Assembly (NCBI GenBank): GCA_036159995.1
Contig: JAYYEI010000047.1
Location: 88,192-152,191 of the forward strand
From: UBA8752 sp036159995
GTDB lineage: Bacteria; Bacteroidota; Bacteroidia; Flavobacteriales_D; Sanyastnellaceae
DNA: 64,000 nucleotides
Direction of reading: 5' to 3'
The notes below the pieces were generated by a model. That model was not told the DNA's origin. It did no database searches and worked only from the letters and a program-made list of their open reading frames with translations. The position numbers and the translations under genes are program-made. Below, piece by piece: positions 1 to 8,639 of this stretch (positions are counted from its first letter, which is position 1; the number at the start of each line of letters is the position of its first letter).

Positions 1-3000
1 CGATCTCCTCCAGGGCGTGGTAGGTCCGGTTGTTGTCGTACGTGGCGCGCACCTCACTGGAGGTGTCGTTGAGGTCACCGAAGGTGATGGCATTGGTCGG
101 GCACGCCTCCGCGCAGGCGGTGATGGCCATGCCGTCCTCGAGCGGAGTGCCGGCCTTCTTGGCCTCGAGCTTCGCACCCTGGGTCCGCTGGACGCAGAGG
201 CTGCACTTCTCCATCACACCGCGGCTCCGGACAACCACGTCCGGGTTGAGCACCATGCGCTGGATGGCATCCTGCGCCGGGTTGAGGTTCTGGAACTTGT
301 CGTATCCGGGGTAGTGGAACCAGTTAAAGCGGCGCACCTTGAAGGGGCAGTTGTTGGCGCAGTAGCGCGTGCCGATGCACCGGTTGTAGGTCATCTGGTT
401 GACGCCCTCGTTGGAGTGCGTCGTGGCGGCCACCGGGCACACCGTCTCGCACGGCGCGTGGTTGCAGTGCTGGCACATCATCGGCATGTGCACCGTCTGC
501 GGGTTGGCTCCCGGCTCCTCCATCTTGGCATAGGTGGAGATGACGCCGAGTCCTTCCTCGGATCCCCGCTCCTTGCTCCAATCGGAAGCGTAGTAGCGGT
601 CGATGCGCATCCAGTGCATGTCGCGGTGGCGGCGCACCTCGTCCTTTCCGACGACCGGCACGTTGTTCTCGATGTGGCAGGCCGTCACGCAGGCGCTGCA
701 CCCGATGCAGCTCGTGAGGTCAATGGCCATGCCCCAACGGTGTCCAACACCGTCGACGGCATGCTCGTGCCAGAGGTCGAACTCACCGGCGGCCTTCTTG
801 TCGAGGGCGTTGATCTCGCCGTCCCCGTTGATGTCGTCGTGGACGTTGAGGCCGATCACCCGGTTCCAGCTGGCGTCGCCGCGCTTGGCGTTGGCTTCCG
901 CCAGGTAGCCGTCGAGGGTGGTCTCCTTCACCACGGAGTCGCGCCCCATGATGGTGTGGTGCAACTGCGTGCAGGCCAGCGGGTAGGTCTCGCCGGTCGC
1001 TTCGACGGTCACGTCGTAGGCGGAGAAGGCCGGGAGGCCATCTACCGAGCCGGCCAGACCGAAGGCGTTCTTTCCGATCGGAACGAGGTTGCCCTCGGCA
1101 TCCGCGAGGTGATCTCCTCCTTCACCCACCTGGTAGGCGGCCTTGCCGATGGCCTCATTGCCAGCACCCCGGCCATAGCCGAGGGCGACGCCAACCGTGC
1201 CGGGAAGCTGTCCAGGCTGCGGGAAAGCGGGAAGCTCGATGGAGTTGCCATTGACCGTCACCTTCACCACGGAGGCGGGATCCTTCTCGGCGATGTAGGT
1301 GTTGAGGCCCATCGCCTCCATGTCCGCGCGGGCCATGGTCACGTAGTTGTCCCACGTGGTCTTGGTGATCGGATCGGGCGTCTCCTGGAGCATGGGGTTG
1401 CCGGCCTGCTGGCCGTCTCCCATCGTCACCTTGCGGTAGAGGTCAAGCTCAAAGCTGCCTCCCTGACGCCCCTTCACGGAGGCCAAAGCACCGGCGAGGG
1501 CGGAACCGCTGTAGGTGGCGGTCACCTTTTCCGGAGTGGTCACGGCGAGGAAACCGTTGTGGACACCGGTGTTCCAATCCTGGTCGGTGTACATGGCCTC
1601 AGCGCTGTAGGTCGCATTGTGCGTCCGGCGCAGGAACGTGTAGGCATCCACGGTCTGGCCAGCCCAGGCGAGTAGGCTCTCGGTGGCGTGACGCGTGTCG
1701 TACAGCGGCTGGATGGCCGGCTGGGCGATGTCGATGCGCTCGGGATCGATCTGCAGGTCGTTCCACGCCTCGAGCCAGTGGTGGTTCGGGGCAATGGCCG
1801 AGCAGCGGCTCGCCGTCTCGTCGGCGAACAGCGCAGTGGACACGCTGAAGGCGACCTTCTCGAGTCCGGCGTTGAACGCCGCAGCGTCCACTGCGTGGTA
1901 GGACGGGTTGGTGCCGTCCACGATGAGGGCGGACACCCGGCCGGCCTTCATGTCCTCCACGAGGGTGGCAAAGGCGGCGTCATCCCCCTGATGCAGGGCG
2001 GCCTTCTCGTTGAAGTCAACCGTCGTGCCCAGGGCGCCGAGCGCCGCGTTGATGGCGTTGACGATGCACTGGGTGGCGACGTCGTTGTCTCCGGCGACCA
2101 CCAAGCCATTGGCTCCGGCGGCCTTCAGGTCGGCCGCAGCCGCCTTGACACCGGCGAGGGTGGCCTCGTCGAGTCCGGCCGCATGGCCCTGACCGTTGAT
2201 CTCATTGAGCAGGGCGGCGGCCACGTTGCCCTGCTGGGAGGGCTTGACGCGGGTGCGGCGGTCGGCGTTGGATCCCGTGAGGGACATGCCGCTCTCAAAG
2301 GCGTGCAGGACGCTCATGGCTCCATCCTCCGGACGGCGGGTCTTGGCCCACTCGGTTGTGTACCAGACGGTGTCGCCCCACGTGCCGAGGAAGTCGGCGT
2401 TGAGGGAGACCACGGTCTTCGCACTGGCGAAATCGTAAGACGGGAAGACCCGGCGTCCGAAGTCCTTATCGGCCGCCTCGACGACGGCGCCGTAGCTGAC
2501 GGAATCGCACTGGACATGCTCCACACCGGCGGCTTCCGCCAGGGCGGCAATGGCGCGGGAGTGGCTCGGGCTCATCACCGTGCCAGTCAGGAGAACCTTG
2601 CGGCCGGCTCCGGACAGGCCCTTCTGGACCGCTCCATCGAGGGTGGCCCAATCGGTGGCCTCACCGTTGAGCTGGGGAGCCTGAAGGCGGGCGGAGTCAT
2701 AGAGGCCGAGGACGGACGCGTTGACGCGGGCGTTGACCCGGCCGTATCCCGTCTCGGTGTTGCTCTTGACAAAGATCGGACGGCCTTCACGCGTCTTCAC
2801 GAGAACGTCCACGTAGTCGTGGCCGTCATAGTAAGTGGAGGCGTAGTAGTTCGCCACACCCGGAGTGATTTCCTCCGGCTTGTTGGTGTAGGGGATCGAC
2901 TTGACCACCGGCGTCTCGCAGGCGGCGAGCGTGGCGGCAGTCACGGAGAAGCCCATGAACTTGAGGAAGTCCCGGCGCCCGGTGTTGGCGCGCTGGAGCC

Positions 3001-3124
3001 GGTCGTCGGCGAGGAACTCGTCCACAGGCCGCTCGGCGGGGAACTCCTGGGATTCGAGCTGCTCGAATTCCGGGGTGCGGTCCAACTCCTCGAGTCCGGA
3101 CCAGTAAATCTTGTTGTCAGCCAT
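1..3124 (-). CDS. actB: Alternative complex III subunit B, molybdopterin-oxidoreductase-like iron-sulfur protein (3' end outside window)
   Basis: Iron-sulfur subunit of alternative complex III, the quinol:electron-acceptor oxidoreductase that replaces cytochrome bc1 in many Bacteroidota. The start is the ATG at 3124, 29 bases after the actA stop; 1041 codons are visible and the end lies beyond base 1. A Tat-like motif NTGRRDFLKF sits at about residues 48-57, followed by a hydrophobic stretch and a lipobox-like LAAC (Cys69). A long molybdopterin-oxidoreductase-like region follows; family members bind no molybdenum. Ferredoxin-type cysteine groups come after residue 800: CIGCSACVTAC near 806, CQHCNHAPCETVCP near 882, CIGTRYCANNCP near 916 and CSLC...CAEACP near 970-1000. 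Together these fit the four clusters of ActB. The rest of the act operon should follow to the left. Identification is secure. Confidence 0.95.
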   Translation of the reverse strand, partial: MADNKIYWSGLEELDRTPEFEQLESQEFPAERPVDEFLADDRLQRANTGRRDFLKFMGFSVTAATLAACETPVVKSIPYTNKPEEITPGVANYYASTYYDGHDYVDVLVKTREGRPIFVKSNTETGYGRVNARVNASVLGLYDSARLQAPQLNGEATDWATLDGAVQKGLSGAGRKVLLTGTVMSPSHSRAIAALAEAAGVEHVQCDSVSYGAVVEAADKDFGRRVFPSYDFASAKTVVSLNADFLGTWGDTVWYTTEWAKTRRPEDGAMSVLHAFESGMSLTGSNADRRTRVKPSQQGNVAAALLNEINGQGHAAGLDEATLAGVKAAAADLKAAGANGLVVAGDNDVATQCIVNAINAALGALGTTVDFNEKAALHQGDDAAFATLVEDMKAGRVSALIVDGTNPSYHAVDAAAFNAGLEKVAFSVSTALFADETASRCSAIAPNHHWLEAWNDLQIDPERIDIAQPAIQPLYDTRHATESLLAWAGQTVDAYTFLRRTHNATYSAEAMYTDQDWNTGVHNGFLAVTTPEKVTATYSGSALAGALASVKGRQGGSFELDLYRKVTMGDGQQAGNPMLQETPDPITKTTWDNYVTMARADMEAMGLNTYIAEKDPASVVKVTVNGNSIELPAFPQPGQLPGTVGVALGYGRGAGNEAIGKAAYQVGEGGDHLADAEGNLVPIGKNAFGLAGSVDGLPAFSAYDVTVEATGETYPLACTQLHHTIMGRDSVVKETTLDGYLAEANAKRGDASWNRVIGLNVHDDINGDGEINALDKKAAGEFDLWHEHAVDGVGHRWGMAIDLTSCIGCSACVTACHIENNVPVVGKDEVRRHRDMHWMRIDRYYASDWSKERGSEEGLGVISTYAKMEEPGANPQTVHMPMMCQHCNHAPCETVCPVAATTHSNEGVNQMTYNRCIGTRYCANNCPFKVRRFNWFHYPGYDKFQNLNPAQDAIQRMVLNPDVVVRSRGVMEKCSLCVQRTQGAKLEAKKAGTPLEDGMAITACAEACPTNAITFGDLNDTSSEVRATYDNNRTYHALEEI

Positions 3125-3153
3125 GGGGCAGATCTCGATTTGCGTTCAGATGA

Positions 3154-4572
3154 TCAGTAGTGGCACTTGGCGCATTCCCATCCGCCGAGTTCCTTGACCG
3201 TCGTCTTTTCGTCTTCCAAATACTTGCGGAGCTCCTCGTTGCCGCGGAGGTCATCCTTGAGGCGCTCGTGAATGTCCTCGTAGTAGCCGGAGGAGGCGAA
3301 GCTGATCTCCGCCTTGTTGTGGCACTCGATGCACCATCCCATCGTCAGGGTGGGCTTGGACAATTCAATCAGGCCGGGGAAGTCGTCCACCAGACCGTTG
3401 ATCTCCTCCACCGGGGCAATGCGGCCCACGGTGAACTTGCCAACGTCGCCGTGGCAGTTTTGACACTCCAGGCCACCGACCACAACGTGCTGCTGGTGGC
3501 TGAAGAAGACGTGATCCGGCAGGTTGTGGACCTTGTTCCACTTCAGGGGCTTGCCCTGGAAATCGTCCTGCGGGCTCTGGTAGCCGTTTTGGCCTTCCCC
3601 GTCGAGGTAGGTTCCGGACTCGGCGTCGAAGCCGATGGCAGCGTAGATCTTTCCGATCTCCACCTCTCCGTAGCGGCTGCCCTTCTTCACCGCCTTGTGG
3701 CAGTTCATGCAGACGTTGGTGGACGGAATGCCGGCGTGCTTGCTTTCGTAGGCGCTGTGGTGGCAGTACTGGCAGTCAACCTCGTTCTCACAGACGTGAA
3801 CGCTGTGGATGAACTTGACCGGCTGATCAGGGGTGTAGCCTTGGTAGACCCCCACGCCCATCAGACCCTGGTAGCCGATGACCACGAGGTAGGCGACCAC
3901 GAACAGGCCGAGGATGCTCACGAAGGCGATGTTGTCCCAAGCCCAGGCCCGGAGGCGCACCACGTAGGGGGCGTCGTCGTCCTCAGCCACTTCCTGGGCG
4001 GCACGCTCCAGGCTGCGGCGAACGGTGGCGGCGCTCAACGCGATGATCAAGAAAAGGGTCAGCAGAATGAGGAACCAGATCGTTCCGTTGGCGCCCTGCT
4101 CCTCCTCGAGGGCATCGTAAATGGTCGGACAATCCGTTCCGGTGTCGGCTGTGGCCACCACATCCGGCGGATTCTGGACGTAGGCCATGATGTCCTTGAC
4201 ATCGTCGGCGCTCACCGCCTGCGCGGTCATCCAGCCATAGGTGCCGACGTAGCGGTCGACTAAGGATTTCACATAGGGGTCACCGGTGGCGGCTGCGGCC
4301 TGGGGATTCTGAATCCACTGGACCAGGATCTCCTCGCTGGAGCCCCAGCGATCCGCGATGCCCGCGAGACCCGGCGCTGCCAGGACCTCATTGGTCACCT
4401 TGTGACAGGATGCACAGTTGGCATTGAACAGGGCTTGCCCGTTCTCGATGTTGCCTTCATCCCAAATGCCCGCCGTCATTGCGGTGGGCGCACTGAGCAT
4501 GGCTGCTGCCATGATGGAAGCCAGCCCCCTTGCCACAGGAAGGCGCCGCTTCACGCTCAAGATTCCAAACAT
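3154..4572 (-). CDS. actA: Alternative complex III subunit A, multiheme cytochrome c
   Basis: Multiheme c-type cytochrome of alternative complex III, 472 residues, passing electrons on the periplasmic side. The start is set at the ATG at 4572 (MFGILSVKRR), which begins a signal-like segment; an in-frame upstream extension is arginine/proline-rich and has no family look. Six CXXCH motifs are visible: CASCH at residues 53-57 in an N-terminal mono-heme domain, then after two membrane segments (about 164-184 and 215-238) CQYCH at 267, CMNCH, CQNCH, CIECH and, three residues from the end, CAKCH. The last five match the pentaheme ActA core; the first is an added cytochrome c domain. Gene order actA-actB is typical. 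A TACATTTG -7 box lies at 4604-4597. Confidence 0.93.
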   Translation of the reverse strand: MFGILSVKRRLPVARGLASIMAAAMLSAPTAMTAGIWDEGNIENGQALFNANCASCHKVTNEVLAAPGLAGIADRWGSSEEILVQWIQNPQAAAATGDPYVKSLVDRYVGTYGWMTAQAVSADDVKDIMAYVQNPPDVVATADTGTDCPTIYDALEEEQGANGTIWFLILLTLFLIIALSAATVRRSLERAAQEVAEDDDAPYVVRLRAWAWDNIAFVSILGLFVVAYLVVIGYQGLMGVGVYQGYTPDQPVKFIHSVHVCENEVDCQYCHHSAYESKHAGIPSTNVCMNCHKAVKKGSRYGEVEIGKIYAAIGFDAESGTYLDGEGQNGYQSPQDDFQGKPLKWNKVHNLPDHVFFSHQQHVVVGGLECQNCHGDVGKFTVGRIAPVEEINGLVDDFPGLIELSKPTLTMGWCIECHNKAEISFASSGYYEDIHERLKDDLRGNEELRKYLEDEKTTVKELGGWECAKCHY

Positions 4573-4596
4573 GTTGTGCCGCTTGATTTTCGCGGG

Positions 4597-4604
4597 CAAA
4601 TGTA
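4597..4604 (-). promoter_or_regulatory. Putative -7 promoter box of actA operon
   Basis: TACATTTG on the minus strand, an exact match to the Bacteroidota -7 consensus TAnnTTTG, 24 bases before the actA ATG and just beyond the stop of the SPOR-domain gene. No good -33 TTTG is seen at 19-21 bases upstream. Confidence 0.5.
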
Positions 4605-4645
4605 GAGCCCAAACCGCGACCGGGCCACGGATTGAGCGAGAAGTT

Positions 4646-5290
4646 TCAATCCCGGTGTGTGGGTGGCAAATGGGGGCCATGGGCCGGAGAATTCCCCGGC
4701 GGGAAGACCGCATCGAGCGGCAGGTCGAGGGGCACCACCAAGGCGTTGGGGAAGCGCGGGCGCCAGGCCTCCCGGACACGGTGTGCCGCCAGCGAGGTGG
4801 TGAAGTTCCCAACCGTCAACCCGAAGAGCGGCGGATACGGCGTCACATAGATAGGCTGGTCCAACGCCTTCAGTTCGAGGCTGCGCTTGAGTTGCCGGGC
4901 GCTGTCGAGTTTGCCCATGAACAGCTGGACCCTGAACCCCGGAATCCGGATGTCCTTGGCCTCCAGTCGCCCGCTGTCCAGCGCCAGGATTTCGGATGGA
5001 ATCTCCCAGGTCACACTCCCGGGGATGCCCGCCGGGCCTTCCAATGTGGAGTCCGCTGTCATGGCGTCCACGGGAGGCTCCGAGCTCCCCGCATCTGGCG
5101 CCTTCTCATCGGCATCCTCGGACCAAGGAGCGACTGGAACGCCCTCCGTGTCCTCCACCGACGGGACCTCCGCTTCCGGCACTGGCGACGCCGGCTTGAA
5201 CAACTGCCGCCACCATCCACCATTGTCCTGCGCAACCGACACAGTGGACAGGGCCAGCGAAAGGAAAAGAAGGGACCAGGCGCGTTGCAT
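4646..5290 (-). CDS. SPOR-domain envelope protein
   Basis: A 214-residue exported protein. The chosen ATG at 5290 begins MQRAWSLLFLSLALSTVSVA, a clear signal peptide ending before Gln21. The middle (about 40-110) is rich in Pro, Glu and Asp and looks disordered. The C-terminal part, about 125-210, from FRVQLFMGK through FTTSLAAHRVREAWRP, has the beta-alpha-beta pattern of a SPOR domain, which in known proteins binds denuded peptidoglycan glycan strands. Its ATG overlaps the stop of porZ in the arrangement TGATG, so the two are probably translationally coupled. SPOR assignment is by pattern and is fairly confident; the exact role is unknown. Confidence 0.75.
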   Translation of the reverse strand: MQRAWSLLFLSLALSTVSVAQDNGGWWRQLFKPASPVPEAEVPSVEDTEGVPVAPWSEDADEKAPDAGSSEPPVDAMTADSTLEGPAGIPGSVTWEIPSEILALDSGRLEAKDIRIPGFRVQLFMGKLDSARQLKRSLELKALDQPIYVTPYPPLFGLTVGNFTTSLAAHRVREAWRPRFPNALVVPLDLPLDAVFPPGNSPAHGPHLPPTHRD

Positions 5291-7686
5291 CACCGCAAGA
5301 TGACCATTTTGCCCGACCCTCCCGACCGGCTGTCGGCCTCTCCGGCCAACGCGAAGTACACCCCTTCGGACACCGGGTATCCCTCGTCGTCGAGGGTATC
5401 CCAGACCACTCGCCCACCCGCACTGTCCAGCTGACGGACACGCCGTCCCGCGGCATCCACAATGTGCACCTCGGACCCGAATGCCAGACCATCGATCGTC
5501 ACGGCCGGCGGATACTCGGGGCGCCATGGATTGGGGAAGATGGTCAGGGAGGACTGGCCGAGTTCGGAGACGAAATTGGTGGCCGTCCCCCGGAAACTCG
5601 TGACCCCGTTCGGTGTGGCGAAATAGACAAGGCCACTGGCCTGGTCGATGGCCACATCGTAGACCTCATTGGACGGCAGAGGGCTGTTTTCCGCCGTGAA
5701 ATGCGCCACCTGCTCCCGGCCATCAGGCGAGAGCAGGAACACCCCGCTGTTGACCGTGGCCACCCACTTTCGGTTTCCGCCGTCGAGGGCGATGTCCCAG
5801 ACCGTCTCCGTCTCCAGGAGGAACTGGAAATTGCCATCCTGCTCAATCAGGATCTGCTGGGCATCAATCGGATCGGCCCCGAACAGACCAGACGGCTGAT
5901 AGAACACCGCCGGCCCTTGCAACGTGCCCACCCAGACCTCGCCATCGAGATCCTCCTCGAGGGCATAGACAAACGAACTCGGCAGCCCGCCTTCCCCTTC
6001 GCCCTGGCCCAGGATGCGGAAGTCGTCATCGGAGGCGACGCCGGGTGTCCCGGCCGTGGCCATGACCGCCACACCTCGACCCTCTCCGAGAGCCATCCAC
6101 ACCTGTCCGCCCTGGGTGGCCAGCAACCGCGTGAAGCGGGTCGACGGCCCCAGCCCCTCGAGCTCGAAGACGTGCCACTCCCCCTCTGTGTCCCGCATCT
6201 TCAACGGGTGTTCCGTGCCTTCGTTGGCGACCCAGAGGTTGCCCTGGCGGTCGAAGTCGAGCGCGGACACGGCACACCGCTCAGAGCTCCAGTTCGAGTT
6301 CCATTCGAGGGGCGAATTGCCCGGGTTCCAATAGTCCCGGATTTCGGTGCCGGCAATCTCAATCAGGCCTTCTTCGAGACTACCAAACACGGCCACCTCC
6401 GGGTCGAGGGGATGAATGCTCACGTCCATCGGATCCTGCACGCCATCACCCCCCACCTCGCCTTCGGGAGGCGCAATCTGCCGCCACCACGTGCCCCGGC
6501 GGCCACTGAACCCTTCCTGTCGGTAGAGGGGAACGCCCGCGGCATCGGTTCCACCGGTCGCCACCCAGAGCCATTCGTTCCACGCGTCGAGCCGGATGCA
6601 GGCGTTGCTTCGCGGGCCATTCGGAGCCAAGGGGCCGTCGAACGCGTCCCCCACCGCATCAAGTCGGAGGACCCCCGAATGCGCATTGGCCAACCACAGT
6701 CCCTGGGCCGAAGCGTCCAGGCCATTGGGCTGGAAGTACACGTTGCCGGCCTGAGAACGCACCGCCCCGGGCTCGCCATTTGACGCCCACTGAACGATGC
6801 CGAAGGGCGTCGATGCCCAGAAGCGATCGCCATCGGCGGCGAGCCGGAGCCAGGACTCGTTGAAATCGGTGGACACCTCGGTCCACGTCCCCCCGGCGGG
6901 GGTCCACCAGACCGCGTCCGGTCCTTCCCGGCGTTCGAGGGCAACCAATCCGCCGGATTCCAAGGAAAGCAAGTCCATCAGGTTGGCCCCGTCCAATCCT
7001 GCGGGAGACCACGTGGCAGGATTGCCCGGGAACGGGGATCCGACCGGCGCCGTCCACAGTCCGGAGGAGGTGGCGGCCCACCACAGGTCTCCACTGCGCG
7101 CCACCGACCGCACCGACAGGGCGACCCCTCCGGCTTCCAGTTTCCAGGTGTCGCGGACTTCCTGAGCGACCAAATCGTACTCCACGACCCCGATGTCGGT
7201 ACACAGCATCATGCGGTCCCCGTCCACCACGAGGCGGTGGGGCCGTTTGCTGCCGAGCAGGTCGGCCTCAGACAGGTCGGTCACGGACACCACGTCGGAG
7301 AGGGCGCCGTCCGCATCCAAGCGGACGAGGTCGAAGGTGCCCTCGGTGTAGGCCACGATCGCCCAAGCCGGATCGGAAGCGAGGGCCACAGTGCTGATGT
7401 CGGCGCGGCTCAAGCCCTCGGCCTTGCCGAACCGCTGGGTTTCCCCGGTGGGCGACCCGCTGTCGTCCAAGGTCAGGGCAAACACGGCCGTTTCGGCGGC
7501 CACGAGGGCCAACCCCAGCTCGGCCGAGGCCGCCACATCCACACACCGCGTGAAGTTGGGGTGGTCCCGCCACGTCCCGGTCGCAATCTGGGCAGGCGCC
7601 GAGCCGGCCATCCCCACACAAAGCAGGAGAGCCGAAAGGACACGGAGTCGGATCGTCGTCGGAGGCATGGGAGGTGAATGCGTCAT
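5290..7686 (-). CDS. porZ: PorZ-like type IX secretion surface protein (beta-propeller)
   Basis: About 798 residues if started at the ATG at 7686; a second ATG at 7668 (MPPTTIRLRV) is equally possible. A signal peptide (LRVLSALLLCVGMAGSAPAQ) is followed by a run of beta-propeller blades of the two-component-regulator propeller kind, with repeated segments such as ADISTVALA, NEVYDVAID and SGVFLLSPDG, then a C-terminal domain from about residue 710 (SSLTIFPNPWRPEYPP to GKMVILR) resembling a T9SS sorting domain. This is the layout of PorZ, a surface part of the T9SS attachment complex. It lies between an AlbA-domain gene and a SPOR gene and shares TGATG with the latter. The family call is strong; orthology to Porphyromonas PorZ is inferred. 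Confidence 0.82.
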   Translation of the reverse strand: MTHSPPMPPTTIRLRVLSALLLCVGMAGSAPAQIATGTWRDHPNFTRCVDVAASAELGLALVAAETAVFALTLDDSGSPTGETQRFGKAEGLSRADISTVALASDPAWAIVAYTEGTFDLVRLDADGALSDVVSVTDLSEADLLGSKRPHRLVVDGDRMMLCTDIGVVEYDLVAQEVRDTWKLEAGGVALSVRSVARSGDLWWAATSSGLWTAPVGSPFPGNPATWSPAGLDGANLMDLLSLESGGLVALERREGPDAVWWTPAGGTWTEVSTDFNESWLRLAADGDRFWASTPFGIVQWASNGEPGAVRSQAGNVYFQPNGLDASAQGLWLANAHSGVLRLDAVGDAFDGPLAPNGPRSNACIRLDAWNEWLWVATGGTDAAGVPLYRQEGFSGRRGTWWRQIAPPEGEVGGDGVQDPMDVSIHPLDPEVAVFGSLEEGLIEIAGTEIRDYWNPGNSPLEWNSNWSSERCAVSALDFDRQGNLWVANEGTEHPLKMRDTEGEWHVFELEGLGPSTRFTRLLATQGGQVWMALGEGRGVAVMATAGTPGVASDDDFRILGQGEGEGGLPSSFVYALEEDLDGEVWVGTLQGPAVFYQPSGLFGADPIDAQQILIEQDGNFQFLLETETVWDIALDGGNRKWVATVNSGVFLLSPDGREQVAHFTAENSPLPSNEVYDVAIDQASGLVYFATPNGVTSFRGTATNFVSELGQSSLTIFPNPWRPEYPPAVTIDGLAFGSEVHIVDAAGRRVRQLDSAGGRVVWDTLDDEGYPVSEGVYFALAGEADSRSGGSGKMVILR

Positions 7687-7727
7687 CGAAACCGTCGGGG
7701 ACGAGGGTTTATTGTGCAGCACGAAGG

Positions 7728-8492
7728 TCAGACATCCGGAGGCAACGCCCGCGGGTCCACCGGGCGAACTCCCCTTGGCTTCAATCGCCGGATGCGGGGC
7801 GAGGGAGGCAGCACGGAGAGGTCGAACAAAGCCGGCCCCTGCGTCTCGAGGTTTTCGAGCGCCTGCTCGTCCGCAAGGCCGTACATGAAGTTGCGGTCGC
7901 CCAACACCATTTCGACGATGCCCCAGCCCACCAGCAGGGCCAGCAGGTCCTCGGTGGCCTGGGCGGGGCGCCGGACGGTTCGCAGGATCTGACGGAATCC
8001 GAGAAGCTTGCCCTTCCTCCACGTCCGGAACAGGCGACCGACGTGCCGGTCGTATTCAAAGGCCGGACGGTCCGCCCGGAAGCGGTGGTCCCAGCAGCGG
8101 GACAGCACCGCGTTGACCCGGATGTTCTCGTCCTCCAGCCGCAAGTAGGTGTTCCATTGCCCCTCCTCATCCTCGGAACGGTGGGGCCGCTGGCGCGAGG
8201 GCTCGACCACCACCTCCAGCACACTCCTCACATCGGCCTTCCAGACCTGCGTCCTGAACTCCACGGCGGGTTGGCAATACATCTGCGCCGCAGCCTCAAT
8301 CATGTGCAGCTCCTCGTCCACCCGAACGCCGCTGACCGTGCCATTGTCCTTCACCCCGACGAGCAGGCGCCCCCCATCCGCGTTGGCGAAGGCCACCAGC
8401 GTCCGGGCGATTTTCCGGCTGTCGTCGATGCGCGTCTTGAAGTCCTGTTGCTGGTGCTCCCCTTCCGCGATCATTCGAAGGACATGCGACAT
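7728..8492 (-). CDS. AlbA_2 (Schlafen AlbA-like) domain protein
   Basis: A 254-residue cytoplasmic protein. Residues about 10-150 match the AlbA_2 / Schlafen-AlbA domain often annotated as a putative transcriptional regulator or ATP-binding protein: EGEHQQQDFKTRIDD, then TLVAFANADGGRLLVGVKDN and GVRVDEELHMIEAAAQMYC. The rest (about 150-254) is a helical region with WRKGKLLGFRQILRT and no catalytic motif I recognise. It is the first gene of a minus-strand cluster with porZ (41-base gap) and the SPOR gene. A near-consensus -7 box (CATCTTTG) lies 4 bases before the ATG. Substrate and role are unknown. Confidence 0.75.
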   Translation of the reverse strand: MSHVLRMIAEGEHQQQDFKTRIDDSRKIARTLVAFANADGGRLLVGVKDNGTVSGVRVDEELHMIEAAAQMYCQPAVEFRTQVWKADVRSVLEVVVEPSRQRPHRSEDEEGQWNTYLRLEDENIRVNAVLSRCWDHRFRADRPAFEYDRHVGRLFRTWRKGKLLGFRQILRTVRRPAQATEDLLALLVGWGIVEMVLGDRNFMYGLADEQALENLETQGPALFDLSVLPPSPRIRRLKPRGVRPVDPRALPPDV

Positions 8493-8496
8493 GCCG

Positions 8497-8504
8497 CAAA
8501 GATG
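8497..8504 (-). promoter_or_regulatory. Putative -7 box of the AlbA-domain gene
   Basis: CATCTTTG on the minus strand, one mismatch from TAnnTTTG, with only 4 bases between it and the ATG at 8492; a near-leaderless layout. Confidence 0.3.
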
Positions 8505-8550
8505 GAGTGGTCCCCCCGGCGCCGGGATGCGGAGTCCACAGGTTTTTGCC

Positions 8551-8558
8551 TACTTTCG
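8551..8558 (+). promoter_or_regulatory. Putative -7 box of the rimP-nusA-infB operon
   Basis: TACTTTCG fits the TAnnTTYG pattern seen before many genes in this window. It lies 81 bases before the rimP ATG, leaving room for a leader that contains the hairpin at 8588-8610. No clear -33 element at the standard spacing. Confidence 0.4.
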
Positions 8559-8587
8559 CACTGTCGACGATGGGTTGACAGGATGAC

Positions 8588-8610
8588 AAGGGGGGCCGCA
8601 AGCCCCCCTT
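8588..8610 (+). terminator. Terminator-like hairpin in the rimP leader (possible attenuator)
   Basis: AAGGGGGGC (8588-8596) pairs with GCCCCCCTT (8602-8610) around a CGCAA loop, followed by CTTCTTCG. No plus-strand gene ends upstream: the gene to the left starts at 8492 and runs the other way. The hairpin therefore stands inside the leader of rimP-nusA-infB, between the -7 box and the ATG at 8640. Its first 14 bases are the same as those of the terminator arm at 32321. Confidence 0.6.
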
Positions 8611-8639
8611 CTTCTTCGCCCCTCGTTCAGTTCGACAAC

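Noticed and set aside
17..3160. Two long plus-strand open frames opposite actB
   Set aside because: The minus strand carries ActB with intact cysteine clusters; the plus frames show no recognisable domain.
4573..4812. N-terminal extension of ActA upstream of 4572
   Set aside because: It would overlap the -7 box and the end of the SPOR gene and would bury the signal-like segment.
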